Source of the DNA: GCA-2712985 sp964515905
Lineage (GTDB): Bacteria; Pseudomonadota; Alphaproteobacteria; UBA7887
Reading direction: 5' to 3'
Length of the DNA stretch: 64,000 nt
Assembly: GCA_964515905.1 (NCBI GenBank)
Contig: CAZEWK010000072.1
Coordinates: forward strand, 1 to 64,000
Shown: in pieces, positions 8,839 through 18,114 of the stretch
How the letters are laid out: every line of letters starts with the position of its first letter
Numbering within the stretch: position 1 is the stretch's first letter
The notes under the pieces: model-generated
What the model was told of the DNA's origin: nothing
The model's database searches: none
The model's input: only the letters and a program-made list of their open reading frames with translations
Program-made: the position numbers and the translations under genes

Positions 8839-10263
8839 TTATGCTGCTTCAGCAGCCATCTTCATGGCTTTTTCTCGAGCTTCATCCAAAGTACCTACCA
8901 TGTAAAAACTTGCCTCAGGCATATCATCACACTCGCCATCGCAAATTTTTTGGAATCCATCGATGGTATCGTCTAAGCCTACCAGCACACCGGGGCTTCC
9001 AGTGAATACCTCTGCAACATGAAATGGTTGGGACAAGAATCTCTGAATCTTTCGGGCACGTGCCACAGTGAGTTTGTCTTCTTCCGACAACTCGTCCATG
9101 CCCAAAATAGCGATTATGTCCTGCAGTGATTTATAGGTTTGAAGAATCTCTTGCACTCGTCGTGCAACAGCATAATGCTCCTCTCCTATGACACGCGGAT
9201 CCATCATTCGTGAAGTACTATCCAATGGATCAACTGCTGGATAGATGCCTAACTCCGCTATTTGCCGACTTAGCACAGTCGTGGCATCTAAATGACTAAA
9301 AGAAGTAGCTGGCGCAGGGTCCGTTAGATCATCCGCTGGTACATATATAGCCTGGACCGAGGTAATAGAGCCTTTTTTCGTTGTTGTGATTCTCTCCTGC
9401 AAATTCCCCATGTCTGTTGCCAGGGTAGGTTGGTACCCAACTGCACTCGGGATACGACCCAGCAAGACAGAAACCTCTGAACCCGCTTGTGTAAAACGAA
9501 ATATATTATCAATAAATAACAATACATCTTGACCTTCTTCGTCTCTAAAATGTTCTGCTACGGTGAGCCCAGTAAGTCCGACTCGCGCTCGGGCACCGGG
9601 TGGCTCATTCATCTGCCCATACACCAACGCCGCTTTAGATTCCTCGTTCCCATCGGTTTTAATAACACCTGATTCTATCATTTCATGGTATAAGTCGTTG
9701 CCCTCACGAGTTCGTTCGCCAACTCCGGCAAAAACGGAAAATCCTCCGTGAGCCTTGGCAATGTTATTGATAAGCTCCATTATAATCACTGTTTTACCAA
9801 CGCCAGCACCTCCAAATAAGCCTATCTTCCCACCTTTCGCATATGGAGTTAGTAAATCAATCACCTTGATGCCAGTCTCCAGTATCTCGGCCTCTGTAGA
9901 TTGGTCCACAAACTCCGGTGCTGGAGCATGAATAGGCCGGCGCAAATCCGTATCAATCGGCCCACGATCATCAATAGGCTCACCGATTACGTTAATAATC
10001 CGTCCCAGCGTTGCTCTACCTACCGGAATAGATATTGGTTGCCCCGTATCTTGGACTTCCCCGCCTCGAACCAGACCCTCTGTTGAGTCCATGGCAATGG
10101 TACGTACCGTGGCCTCACCCAAATGCTGCGCAACCTCCAATATCAGCCTTTCGCCCTGGTTTTCACACTCCAGCGCATTAAGGATCTGCGGGAGATGACT
10201 ATCAAATTGGACGTCGACGACTGCACCCATTACCTGTGTAATACGACCAACTGCTTTCTCCAT
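8839..10263 (-). CDS. atpD: ATP synthase F1 subunit beta
   Basis: The catalytic subunit of F1, making ATP at the alpha/beta interface. It contains the P-loop GGAGVGKT, the DELSEEDK-type C-terminal region (ILGMDELSEEDKLTVARARK) and ALVYGQMNEPPGARARVGLT-like catalytic sequences. ATG at 10263 (MEKAVGRITQV) gives 474 residues, the normal length, with GGAG 8 bases upstream. An in-frame GTG at 10305 would add 14 residues but lies inside the end of atpG. It follows atpG by 25 bases. Confidence 0.97.
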   Translation of the reverse strand: MEKAVGRITQVMGAVVDVQFDSHLPQILNALECENQGERLILEVAQHLGEATVRTIAMDSTEGLVRGGEVQDTGQPISIPVGRATLGRIINVIGEPIDDRGPIDTDLRRPIHAPAPEFVDQSTEAEILETGIKVIDLLTPYAKGGKIGLFGGAGVGKTVIIMELINNIAKAHGGFSVFAGVGERTREGNDLYHEMIESGVIKTDGNEESKAALVYGQMNEPPGARARVGLTGLTVAEHFRDEEGQDVLLFIDNIFRFTQAGSEVSVLLGRIPSAVGYQPTLATDMGNLQERITTTKKGSITSVQAIYVPADDLTDPAPATSFSHLDATTVLSRQIAELGIYPAVDPLDSTSRMMDPRVIGEEHYAVARRVQEILQTYKSLQDIIAILGMDELSEEDKLTVARARKIQRFLSQPFHVAEVFTGSPGVLVGLDDTIDGFQKICDGECDDMPEASFYMVGTLDEAREKAMKMAAEAA

Positions 10264-10288
10264 TGTTGCTACTCCGTGTTCCACATCG

Positions 10289-11167
10289 CTATAGTGCCTC
10301 GGCACCGGACACTATTTCTATCAACTCTTTAGTAATCATAGCCTGCCGAGTCCGATTATAAGTTAAAGTAAGTTTATCAATCATATCACCGGCGTTTCTT
10401 GTCGCATTATCCATTGCCATCATGCGAGCACCTTGCTCGCTAGCGCCATTTTCCAACAATGCATGAAACACCTGAATACTAATATTCTGCGGCAGCAGGC
10501 TTGAAAGTATAGCATCTTCATCAGGCTCAAACTCGTAAATACTACCATCGAGATCTAACTCGCTACTAGAGTCAGCCTTAAAAGGAATTAACTGCTGAAA
10601 AGTCACAATCTGTGTCATAGCAGTTTTGAACTCATTGTAAATAATAGTACAAACATCGAATTCGTTGTTCTCAAATAATTCTATGAGTTTCTGAGCAATT
10701 GATGCTGCATCAGAATAACGCGGACCAGTCGATCCTGGGCCATCCCGAGTACCAAGAAATTGGTCGCCATATTCACGTCTCAATTGATCACCACCCTTGC
10801 GACCAATGATAAACAACTTAGCTACTTTGTTCTCACTTTCTAAAAGTGCAACCCGAGCTCGTACTGCCCTGACAATTGAGGCATTAAAGCCTCCACATAG
10901 CCCACGATCCGAAGTTGCAACAACTAGCAAATGCGTCTCGTCAGATTGTTTCCCCCGTAGTAGGGGCGGCGCACTATCAATATCTCTTGATGCAAGCGCC
11001 AACGAATTTACCATTCCTTGCATTCTCTCTGCGTACGGCCGCGCTGCTTCCGCCTGCTCTTGGGCACGCCGAAGTTTTGAAGCCGCAACCATCTTCATTG
11101 CGCTGGTTATCTTCTGCGTTGCCTTGACGCTATTAATACGGACGCGAAGGTATTTCAGACTCGGCAT
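10289..11167 (-). CDS. atpG: ATP synthase F1 subunit gamma
   Basis: The gamma subunit is the rotating central stalk. The 292-residue product starts with the conserved helix LRVRINSVKATQKITSAMKM, has the GLCGGFNASI motif near residue 90 and ends with the second conserved helix NATRNAGDMIDKLTLTYN and RQAMITKELIEIVSGAEAL, which packs inside the alpha3beta3 core. Third gene of atpHAGDC, 31 bases after atpA. Confidence 0.96.
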   Translation of the reverse strand: MPSLKYLRVRINSVKATQKITSAMKMVAASKLRRAQEQAEAARPYAERMQGMVNSLALASRDIDSAPPLLRGKQSDETHLLVVATSDRGLCGGFNASIVRAVRARVALLESENKVAKLFIIGRKGGDQLRREYGDQFLGTRDGPGSTGPRYSDAASIAQKLIELFENNEFDVCTIIYNEFKTAMTQIVTFQQLIPFKADSSSELDLDGSIYEFEPDEDAILSSLLPQNISIQVFHALLENGASEQGARMMAMDNATRNAGDMIDKLTLTYNRTRQAMITKELIEIVSGAEAL

Positions 11168-11198
11168 CTCAATTAAGACAATCTAAGCATAGTAGTTG

Positions 11199-12728
11199 TT
11201 AAGCGAAGCTCTTTACAAAGCTATCTATTGCTGACTTCAGTTCTTCCTCAGTGTCATTCGTAATTTCCCCGTCGGTCCGAATAGTTGATAATAAGTCAGT
11301 GTGACTTGCGCGCAGTTCATTCAGAAGGCCTTCCTCGAAACGCCCTACTTGCCCTACCGAGAGGGTATCAAGATAACCCCGAACACCGGCGAAAACGATT
11401 ACTACTTGCTCTTCTACTGGCAGAGGCGAGTACTGACCTTGCTTTAAAAGTTCAGTAAGTCTCTCTCCCCGAGCCAACAATCGCTGAGTAGCCGCATCCA
11501 AGTCCGATGCGAACTGTGCAAATGCGGCCATTTCTCTGTACTGTGCCAGCTCTAGCTTGATGGATCCAGCTACTTGCTTCATTGCCTTTACTTGTGCCGC
11601 TGACCCAACGCGGCTCACGGAAAGTCCAACGTTTATTGCAGGGCGAATTCCTTGGTAGAATAGCTCAGTTTCGAGAAAAATTTGACCATCCGTAATTGAT
11701 ATAACATTGGTGGGTATATAGGCAGATACGTCACCTGCCTGTGTTTCTATAACAGGAAGGGCTGTCAAAGATCCACCGCCGAGGTCATCATTCATTTTAG
11801 CAGCACGCTCTAACAGACGCGAATGCAGGTAAAAGACATCCCCTGGGTACGCTTCACGTCCCGGTGGCCGACGTAACAAAAGGGACATTTGGCGATAGGC
11901 AACTGCCTGCTTGGACAAGTCATCGTATATGATCAAGGCATGCATTCCGTTATCTCGGAAGTACTCGCCCATCGCACACCCCCCATAGGGGGCCAAGAAT
12001 TGCAAAGGGGCCGGTTCGGAAGCAGATGCAGAAACCACGATGGTATAGTCCAGTGCACCATTTTCTTCGAGAGTTTTTACAATTTGCGCAACTGTGGATC
12101 GTTTCTGACCAACGGCTACGTAAACGCAATACAGCTTTTTTGACTCGTCATTCGTTTGATTCACTGTTTTCTGGTTAATGATAGTGTCAACAGCCAAGGC
12201 AGTCTTTCCCGTCTGCCGATCACCAATAATGAGCTCCCTCTGACCACGACCAATCGGCACAAGACTATCTATAGCTTTTAAACCCGTCTGCATGGGTTCA
12301 TTAACCGATTGGCGGGGGATAATCCCGGGCGCTTTTACCTCGATCCGTCGTCTTTCTGTGCCTTCAATTGGGCCTTTCCCATCAATAGGTTCGCCCAGCG
12401 CGTCAACCACTCTACCCAGCATACTTTTACCGACGGGGACATCGACGATAGAGCCAGTGCGTTTAACTAAATCACCTTCTTTTATATTTCGGTCGTCCCC
12501 AAAAATGACTATGCCGACGTTGTCCGCTTCCAAATTCAGGGCCATACCTTTAATAGCTCCAGGAAACTCCACCATTTCTCCTGACTGCACATTATCCAAG
12601 CCATATACGCGTGCAATACCATCTCCAACAGACAGGACTTGGCCCACCTCAGCCACTTCTGCGTCTGTCCCAAAACCGTCTATTTGTTGTTTTAGTATTT
12701 CTGATATCTCAGCGGCGCGGATCTCCAT
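11199..12728 (-). CDS. atpA: ATP synthase F1 subunit alpha
   Basis: The non-catalytic nucleotide-binding subunit of F1. It carries the P-loop GDRQTGKT near residue 170 and the alpha-specific stretch PGREAYPGDVFYLHSRLLER. ATG at 12728 gives the family start MEIRAAEIS and 509 residues; an adjoining ATG at 12731 overlaps the atpH stop, so atpH and atpA are translationally coupled in either case. The N-terminal helix binds the delta subunit. Confidence 0.97.
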   Translation of the reverse strand: MEIRAAEISEILKQQIDGFGTDAEVAEVGQVLSVGDGIARVYGLDNVQSGEMVEFPGAIKGMALNLEADNVGIVIFGDDRNIKEGDLVKRTGSIVDVPVGKSMLGRVVDALGEPIDGKGPIEGTERRRIEVKAPGIIPRQSVNEPMQTGLKAIDSLVPIGRGQRELIIGDRQTGKTALAVDTIINQKTVNQTNDESKKLYCVYVAVGQKRSTVAQIVKTLEENGALDYTIVVSASASEPAPLQFLAPYGGCAMGEYFRDNGMHALIIYDDLSKQAVAYRQMSLLLRRPPGREAYPGDVFYLHSRLLERAAKMNDDLGGGSLTALPVIETQAGDVSAYIPTNVISITDGQIFLETELFYQGIRPAINVGLSVSRVGSAAQVKAMKQVAGSIKLELAQYREMAAFAQFASDLDAATQRLLARGERLTELLKQGQYSPLPVEEQVVIVFAGVRGYLDTLSVGQVGRFEEGLLNELRASHTDLLSTIRTDGEITNDTEEELKSAIDSFVKSFA

Positions 12729-13288
12729 CATCCGATCCCTTTCATTACGAGCTTCATACGCTCAAGTTTACTACTTAGAGAATTATCTATCATGCGTGAC
12801 CCTACTTTCACGACTAAGCCTCCCAATAAGGATGGATCGATCCTGCTCGTCACAACGACTTTTTTCCCCATTGAATGCTCTAAATGCCTTGTAAGCTCAG
12901 TTAACTGGTCGTGACTAAGAGGGCTCGCACTGGCCACCTCTGCCGAAGCTTCACCCCTATCTTTGGCACTTAGTTGAACATAGGATTGAATAATTTGAAC
13001 CATCACAGACAAGCGTCTATTTAGCGCTAGCACTCCAATGAATTTCCGTGTCAACGGACCAAGTTCCATTTTGCAAGCTATAGCGTCCATCGCTTTTGTA
13101 TGTTGTTCCCTCGCAACACCCGGACTATCAATTACCCTCCTCAAATCGACGCTATTTTCAAGGACAGAACCCAGGATCGCCAGATCCCCCTCAGTGCTAT
13201 CAACCTCGCCTTTTTCTTTAGCAAGCTCAAACAGTGCCGTCGCATATCGACCTGCGAGCCCAGAAACACCGATTGCTTCGTCAGCCAC
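12728..13288 (-). CDS. atpH: ATP synthase F1 subunit delta
   Basis: The delta subunit (OSCP homologue) links F1 to the peripheral stalk. The 186-residue product has the N-terminal LAGRYATALFELAKEKGEVD and the C-terminal SLLGGLVVKVGSRMIDNSL characteristic of the family. GTG start at 13288 with AGGA seven bases upstream. First gene of the F1 operon. The 187 bases between it and priA contain a 7-bp hairpin (13445-13465) but no clear promoter that I could place. Confidence 0.95.
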   Translation of the reverse strand: MADEAIGVSGLAGRYATALFELAKEKGEVDSTEGDLAILGSVLENSVDLRRVIDSPGVAREQHTKAMDAIACKMELGPLTRKFIGVLALNRRLSVMVQIIQSYVQLSAKDRGEASAEVASASPLSHDQLTELTRHLEHSMGKKVVVTSRIDPSLLGGLVVKVGSRMIDNSLSSKLERMKLVMKGIG

Positions 13289-13475
13289 GCGTAAATCCTG
13301 CCTTTACTCCAATGAAAGCCACTAACTCACTACGTTTAATAGGAAAACAGGGCCACTAATTTTCACATCAGATGACCCAACCTTCTATGATCGGGTTACG
13401 TAACATAGTCCTTTTAGCGTTGCAATACGGGTTAACTATTATGACCAACCGTCAACAACGGTTGGAGGTGAAATT

Positions 13476-15674
13476 TCACATAAAGCTGTAAGGATCTACG
13501 TCAACGCGAATGCTAACATTGTTTGGCCGAGATACTGTCGTTAACCAGGTACGGACGATATTCTGTAACGTTTTACGGCGCGGCGCTTTAATCAATAGAC
13601 GAAACCGAAATTTTCCACGTTGCTGGTATATTGGCGCGGGAGCAGGACCCAACACTTCTAAATCATCATCATGAGGAGCCAGACGCGCAATATCAGCAGC
13701 AACCTTTTGGGCAACCACTTCATTGTTCGACGACACAATGAATGCTACTAGACGAGAAAATGGGGGCATTCGTGTTGCATCTCGAGCAGCCAGTTCTGCC
13801 GAGAAAAACCCATCGCGGTCTCCCTTACACAAGGCCTGCATCACCGGATGCTTTGACATGTAGGTCTGCAGTAATACTCTGCCAGGTCGATTAGCCCTTC
13901 CAGCCCTTCCAGAAACTTGCGATAAGAGCTGAAGATTTCGTTCTCCAGCACGTAAATCACCACCCGATAAACCCAAATCTGCGTCTACTACGCCAACAAG
14001 TGTAAGTTTCGGAAAGTGGTATCCCTTTGTTACTATCTGCGTCCCTATCAGTACGTCAATTCTCCCTTCTAACATTTCTTTGACTAACTTCTCCACAGTT
14101 CTAACACTCGACATAGTGTCGCTAGTCATAACCTTAAATGTAACATCCGGCATAATTTGGGAGAGCTCTTCAGCAACGCGCTCAACTCCAGGTCCGCAAG
14201 CAACTATTGTGCCTTCCATTTTACATTCTGGACAAAATTCGGAGAGGCATTCTTCATGACCACAATGGTGACAACGCATAACCTGTCCCAACCGGTGCTC
14301 TACCAACCAAGACGTACAATTGGGACAAGTCAAACGAAATCCACACTGTCGACAAAGTGAAAGAGGGGCATAACCTCTGCGATTAAGAAACAGCATTGCT
14401 TGTTCCTTTTTCCCTACAACAGATCGAAGGGAGTCTATTAATAACGGAGACAACCAACACCCTCGAGGTGGTGGCTGCAACCGCAGATCAACTATTTCTA
14501 CTGCCGGAAGCTCTGCTTGGCCATGCCGGGTGGGAAGATTGAGCCTGATGTACCGCCCTTTATTTGCGTTATTATGACTTTCCAGTGAGGGTGTTGCAGA
14601 AGCAAGGATTACTGGAGATCGTGTTAATCGGCCCCGAACTACTGCTACGTCCCGTGCATTGTAAACCACACCATCTTCTTGTTTATACGAGGAGTCGTGT
14701 TCTTCATCGACCACGATTAGTCCCAATCTCGAAAATGGTAAAAATAATGCGGACCGAGCACCAACTATTAGAGGTATACTTCCAACAGATACTCCACGCC
14801 AAGTTTCCCTGCGTTTTGTCAAACCTAACTCGGAGTGCCAAATGGCTGGTCTTACTCCAAAACGCAATTTGAAGTGCTCTAACCACGGAGCACTTAATGC
14901 TATCTCCGGCAGGAGAACTAGAACCTGGCGACCAAGCCTCAAGGTCTCAGCTATTGCCTCAAAGTATACCTCAGTCTTTCCAGAACCTGTTACTCCATCT
15001 AGTAAATATACGAAAAACCGGTCCCGATGCACGGCAGCAATAAGTTCGTCTCCCGCCCTCCTTTGCGATTCTGACAAACACGGAGGAGAATAGTGTGGCC
15101 TGTCTATCCCATTTTGTAAAAAGGAATCGGCAGGCGACATACCCAAATGACCCGCCTTTACCAAGCCCCTCAGAACCGCTGATGTCACCCCAGCCACTTC
15201 TGTCAACTCTGCAGCAAAACGAGGTCTTCCATCTGACAAAATGTCCAAAACTCTGATACGCTGCGGGGTCATTCTTTTAGGTTGCGAACCCACGCTGTAG
15301 TACACATTCCGTGCTTTCGGTGGATCAAAGGCACTTGGAATGCTCATCGCCATTCTTAAAACCGCACCTACAGGTGCAACATAGTAATGGGCGACCCAAT
15401 CAACTAGGTCACGCAGTTCCACCGGCATTGGAGGCAGTGGCAACCGCTCAATAATAGGCCGCAGACGATTTTGGGATACCTGCTCGGAACCTTTGTCCCA
15501 AACGACACCTAAAACTGACCTAGGCCCAAGAGGAACGCGGACATACTGACCCAATTCAATGTCCAAACCTTTCGGCACAAAATAATCAAAGGCTCGAAGC
15601 GGCAATACCGGTAATAAAACAGATACGCTGTGTCCAGGAATACCATTTTGCGGGGTGGCGGGTAAGGGCCCCAT
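13476..15674 (-). CDS. priA: Primosomal protein N' (replication restart helicase PriA)
   Basis: PriA is a 3'-5' superfamily 2 helicase that recognises stalled forks and reloads DnaB. The 732-residue protein has an N-terminal DNA-binding domain, Walker A GVTGSGKTEVYFEA, a DEEH box (VVDEEHDSSYKQED), and eight cysteines in pairs (CRQCGFRLTCPNC and CHHCGHEECLSEFCPEC) that bind two zinc ions inside the helicase core. Motifs V and VI follow (LIGTQIVTKGYHFP and QVSGRAGRA). Full length and unbroken. Lies upstream of atpH, as in many alphaproteobacteria, and is divergent from the transaldolase-like gene. Confidence 0.97.
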   Translation of the reverse strand: MGPLPATPQNGIPGHSVSVLLPVLPLRAFDYFVPKGLDIELGQYVRVPLGPRSVLGVVWDKGSEQVSQNRLRPIIERLPLPPMPVELRDLVDWVAHYYVAPVGAVLRMAMSIPSAFDPPKARNVYYSVGSQPKRMTPQRIRVLDILSDGRPRFAAELTEVAGVTSAVLRGLVKAGHLGMSPADSFLQNGIDRPHYSPPCLSESQRRAGDELIAAVHRDRFFVYLLDGVTGSGKTEVYFEAIAETLRLGRQVLVLLPEIALSAPWLEHFKLRFGVRPAIWHSELGLTKRRETWRGVSVGSIPLIVGARSALFLPFSRLGLIVVDEEHDSSYKQEDGVVYNARDVAVVRGRLTRSPVILASATPSLESHNNANKGRYIRLNLPTRHGQAELPAVEIVDLRLQPPPRGCWLSPLLIDSLRSVVGKKEQAMLFLNRRGYAPLSLCRQCGFRLTCPNCTSWLVEHRLGQVMRCHHCGHEECLSEFCPECKMEGTIVACGPGVERVAEELSQIMPDVTFKVMTSDTMSSVRTVEKLVKEMLEGRIDVLIGTQIVTKGYHFPKLTLVGVVDADLGLSGGDLRAGERNLQLLSQVSGRAGRANRPGRVLLQTYMSKHPVMQALCKGDRDGFFSAELAARDATRMPPFSRLVAFIVSSNNEVVAQKVAADIARLAPHDDDLEVLGPAPAPIYQQRGKFRFRLLIKAPRRKTLQNIVRTWLTTVSRPNNVSIRVDVDPYSFM

Positions 15675-15735
15675 ACGTTAAGCTCTCTTTTAAACTATTA
15701 TTAATAACTAGTAGCAAACGGGCGACGGCCACACT

Positions 15736-16395
15736 ATGAAGTTCTTTATTGATACTGCCAATATTAAGGAAATACGTGAACTAGCCTCTACGGGCCTTTT
15801 AGACGGCGTCACCACTAACCCCTCTCTTATAGCAAAAAGTGGACGACCGTTTTTTGAGGTTCTAGATGAAATTTGCGATGTAGTCCCGGGCCCTGTCAGC
15901 GCCGAAGTAACAGCAACTGAAGCAGAAGGCATGATCTCAGAGGGCCTTGAGTTGGCCAAAATTGCCAAGAATGTCACTATAAAAGTACCTCTTACATGGG
16001 ATGGTCTCCAGGCATGTCGGACATTACGAGCTAAAAACATCATGGTAAATATCACTCTGTGCTTTTCACCAGCACAGGCCATTCTCGCAGCTAAAGCAGG
16101 AGCCAACTTTATTTCCCCTTTCATTGGACGGCTGGACGACATTGCCCAGGATGGCATGCAATTGATCCGGGACATTGTATCAATATACCGTCAATTCCCC
16201 TCGACTATTCAGACAGAAATTTTGGTGGCTTCCGTTCGAAGTCCTCTACACGTAGTTGAGGCAGCCAAAATCGGTGCTGACATAGTGACCCTACCTCCCA
16301 AAGTGCTACGGCAAATGATAAAACATCCACTTACCGACATCGGGCTTCAGTCTTTCCTCGAGGATTGGAAAAAAACAGGACAAAAAATACTTTAG
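15736..16395 (+). CDS. Transaldolase / fructose-6-phosphate aldolase family protein
   Basis: A class I aldolase of 219 residues, the short TalC/Fsa-type transaldolase. The start MKFFIDTANI, the DGVTTNPSLIAKSG phrase and the Schiff-base lysine in NVTIKVPLT are all present, as are the FISPFIGRLDD and TEILVASVRS segments. It would either transfer dihydroxyacetone units in the pentose phosphate pathway or split fructose 6-phosphate; short family members with this sequence style in alphaproteobacteria are usually annotated as transaldolase. Divergent from priA. Confidence 0.9.
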   Translation: MKFFIDTANIKEIRELASTGLLDGVTTNPSLIAKSGRPFFEVLDEICDVVPGPVSAEVTATEAEGMISEGLELAKIAKNVTIKVPLTWDGLQACRTLRAKNIMVNITLCFSPAQAILAAKAGANFISPFIGRLDDIAQDGMQLIRDIVSIYRQFPSTIQTEILVASVRSPLHVVEAAKIGADIVTLPPKVLRQMIKHPLTDIGLQSFLEDWKKTGQKIL

Positions 16396-16599
16396 TCCGA
16401 ACTTTTGGGCCCCCAAATCGATTAGTCCGATCTAAATGCCGGATCCAAAAGATTTATTATGTATACAAATGTGGCAAATCCGCAACACAATGACAGCCTC
16501 TCATGTTAGCTGCATTCCTAAAATGAAAGCAAATCCCTCGACGCGCAATACTGCACCCAACCAGGTCAGCATTCGCATCATTAAATGAGTCAAACGATA

Positions 16600-17013
16600 T
16601 TAGGTTGGCTCGGATGCAGCTGCGTCAGTGCTATCTTCACTGTTACCAGGATCGTTGGACCCACTTGCCGGAACATTTGCAGGTGGGCCATCGTTAGGTT
16701 GAGTATCCCGGTCTCGGTCTCGGTCTCGGTCTCGGTTGCCGCGGGAGCGGCCACCATTCGGAGCATCCGGCGTCTGCAAAAGCATTACCCGGTAATAATG
16801 TTCAGCATGTTGCAAATAGCTCTCTGCCGAAATAGGGTCGCCAGTCGATACTGCGTCACGGGCAAGCGATTGATATTTTTCAAACAATTGTGTTGCATTG
16901 CCACGAATTTTTACGTCAGGCCCATTACTCTCGATTGAATGGTTTGAACCAAAAGAACCTCGACGCCCATTTGAGCGGCCGCGATGTCGTTTTGAATTGT
17001 GATTTTGTTTCAT
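16600..17013 (-). CDS. DUF4167 domain protein
   Basis: A basic N-terminus rich in Arg, Asn, Gly and Ser is followed by a helical domain with the phrase RGNATQLFEKYQSLARDA and SYLQHAEHYYRVM, which is the DUF4167 domain found downstream of prfA-prmC throughout alphaproteobacteria. The function is unknown; the composition suggests RNA or ribosome contact, which is inference. After the domain comes an (Arg-Asp)n run encoded by a hexamer repeat (16709-16736) and a disordered acidic tail. ATG at 17013 is preferred; a TTG at 17028 would add five residues. Confidence 0.85.
   Translation of the reverse strand: MKQNHNSKRHRGRSNGRRGSFGSNHSIESNGPDVKIRGNATQLFEKYQSLARDAVSTGDPISAESYLQHAEHYYRVMLLQTPDAPNGGRSRGNRDRDRDRDRDTQPNDGPPANVPASGSNDPGNSEDSTDAAASEPT
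16709..16736. repeat. CGGTCT hexamer repeat inside the DUF4167 gene
   Basis: Four complete copies and a partial fifth of CGGTCT stand in tandem. On the minus strand they encode alternating Arg and Asp. Because the unit is six bases, gain or loss of a copy keeps the frame and only changes the length of the charged run. Confidence 0.9.
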
Positions 17014-17217
17014 CACCTCATCACACAATAATTTCGTAATTAATCATGCCACTTAGACAGGCCGCCACCGGAGCGGCTAACACCATGCCTTTTCGGCAAC
17101 TCCTGCTAGGGAAGCTCGATGGCTACCAACATTAGTCGGCCATCAATTGGTAATATACCACTTAACAAGTTAGCGGCTACGAGCGACCTTTCCAAGTACT
17201 TTCTTAATTCAATTTTT

Positions 17218-18114
17218 TTAGTTGATCTTATTCGCAAAAATTAAACAACGTAGGATACCTCCTAAATCTTTCCGCTGTGTTTCTAAAACCAAACCGTGTC
17301 CCTCAAATATCTTTCTCACGCCGTCTGACTGTCCTTTGCCTACCTCAATGCAAATTTTGCCCTTCGGAAAAAGCTGACGACCTAACTGTGGTGCGATTTC
17401 GCGATAGGTGGCCAGACCATCACTGCCCCCGTCAAGAGCAGAATGAGGCTCGTAAAGCGATACGTCCGGCATTAAATGGGCGATATCACAAGCCCTAATA
17501 TAAGGAGGGTTGCATAGGATTAGATCAAAACCTCCCTTCAACGCAGATGTCCAATGTCCAACCATAAAGTGGGCCCTGTTTTCGAGTTTTAGCCTTAAAG
17601 CATTGGCCTTAGCACAGACGACAGCCCCGTGGCTTAAATCTACACCAACTCCGATAGCACGAGGATTTTCATGCAACGTGGACAGTAATAAACAGCCACT
17701 GCCTGTTCCCAAATCTAAAACGCGAGCGATTGGCTTATTACTTGGCAACGAATCCAGGCCCGCCTCAACCAGGATTTCACTATCGGGCCTAGGGATCAAG
17801 CAGTCCAATCCAACTTTGAAGTCTAAACTCCAGAATTCACGTGTGCCGATAATATACGCTATTGGCTCGTGATTAAGTCTTCGGTTGACTAAGGACATCA
17901 CTCTCGAATCTTCTTCCACCGTTACGGCACGGGCTTGTTCAAATAAAGCTTGATTGCTCGTCAGCCCTAAACCGTGAGCAACTAAAATGCGAGCTTCGTG
18001 CAAAGAATTGTCTGGAGTGACGGCCCTTAAACAGGTTTGGACCCGACTCATTAAGTGCGCTAGTGTCGCACACTCTCCCCTCTCTGCTTCGGTAATTTTA
18101 GTGAGATTAACCAA
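17218..18114 (-). CDS. prmC: Peptide chain release factor N5-glutamine methyltransferase PrmC
   Basis: PrmC methylates the glutamine of the GGQ motif in release factors. The product has the SAM motif LDLGTGSGCLLLS (about residues 133-145) and the catalytic NPPY at 202-205 that contacts the target glutamine. The longest reading starts at TTG 18114 and overlaps prfA by 8 bases; ATG at 18051 (MSRVQTCL) gives a 277-residue protein close to the usual N-terminus and is a good alternative. Following prfA directly, it modifies the product of its neighbour. Confidence 0.93.
   Translation of the reverse strand: MVNLTKITEAERGECATLAHLMSRVQTCLRAVTPDNSLHEARILVAHGLGLTSNQALFEQARAVTVEEDSRVMSLVNRRLNHEPIAYIIGTREFWSLDFKVGLDCLIPRPDSEILVEAGLDSLPSNKPIARVLDLGTGSGCLLLSTLHENPRAIGVGVDLSHGAVVCAKANALRLKLENRAHFMVGHWTSALKGGFDLILCNPPYIRACDIAHLMPDVSLYEPHSALDGGSDGLATYREIAPQLGRQLFPKGKICIEVGKGQSDGVRKIFEGHGLVLETQRKDLGGILRCLIFANKIN

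Noticed and set aside
13445..13465. CCAACCG/CGGTTGG hairpin after priA as a terminator
   Set aside because: A 7-bp stem with a 7-base loop, but no T-run follows on either strand.
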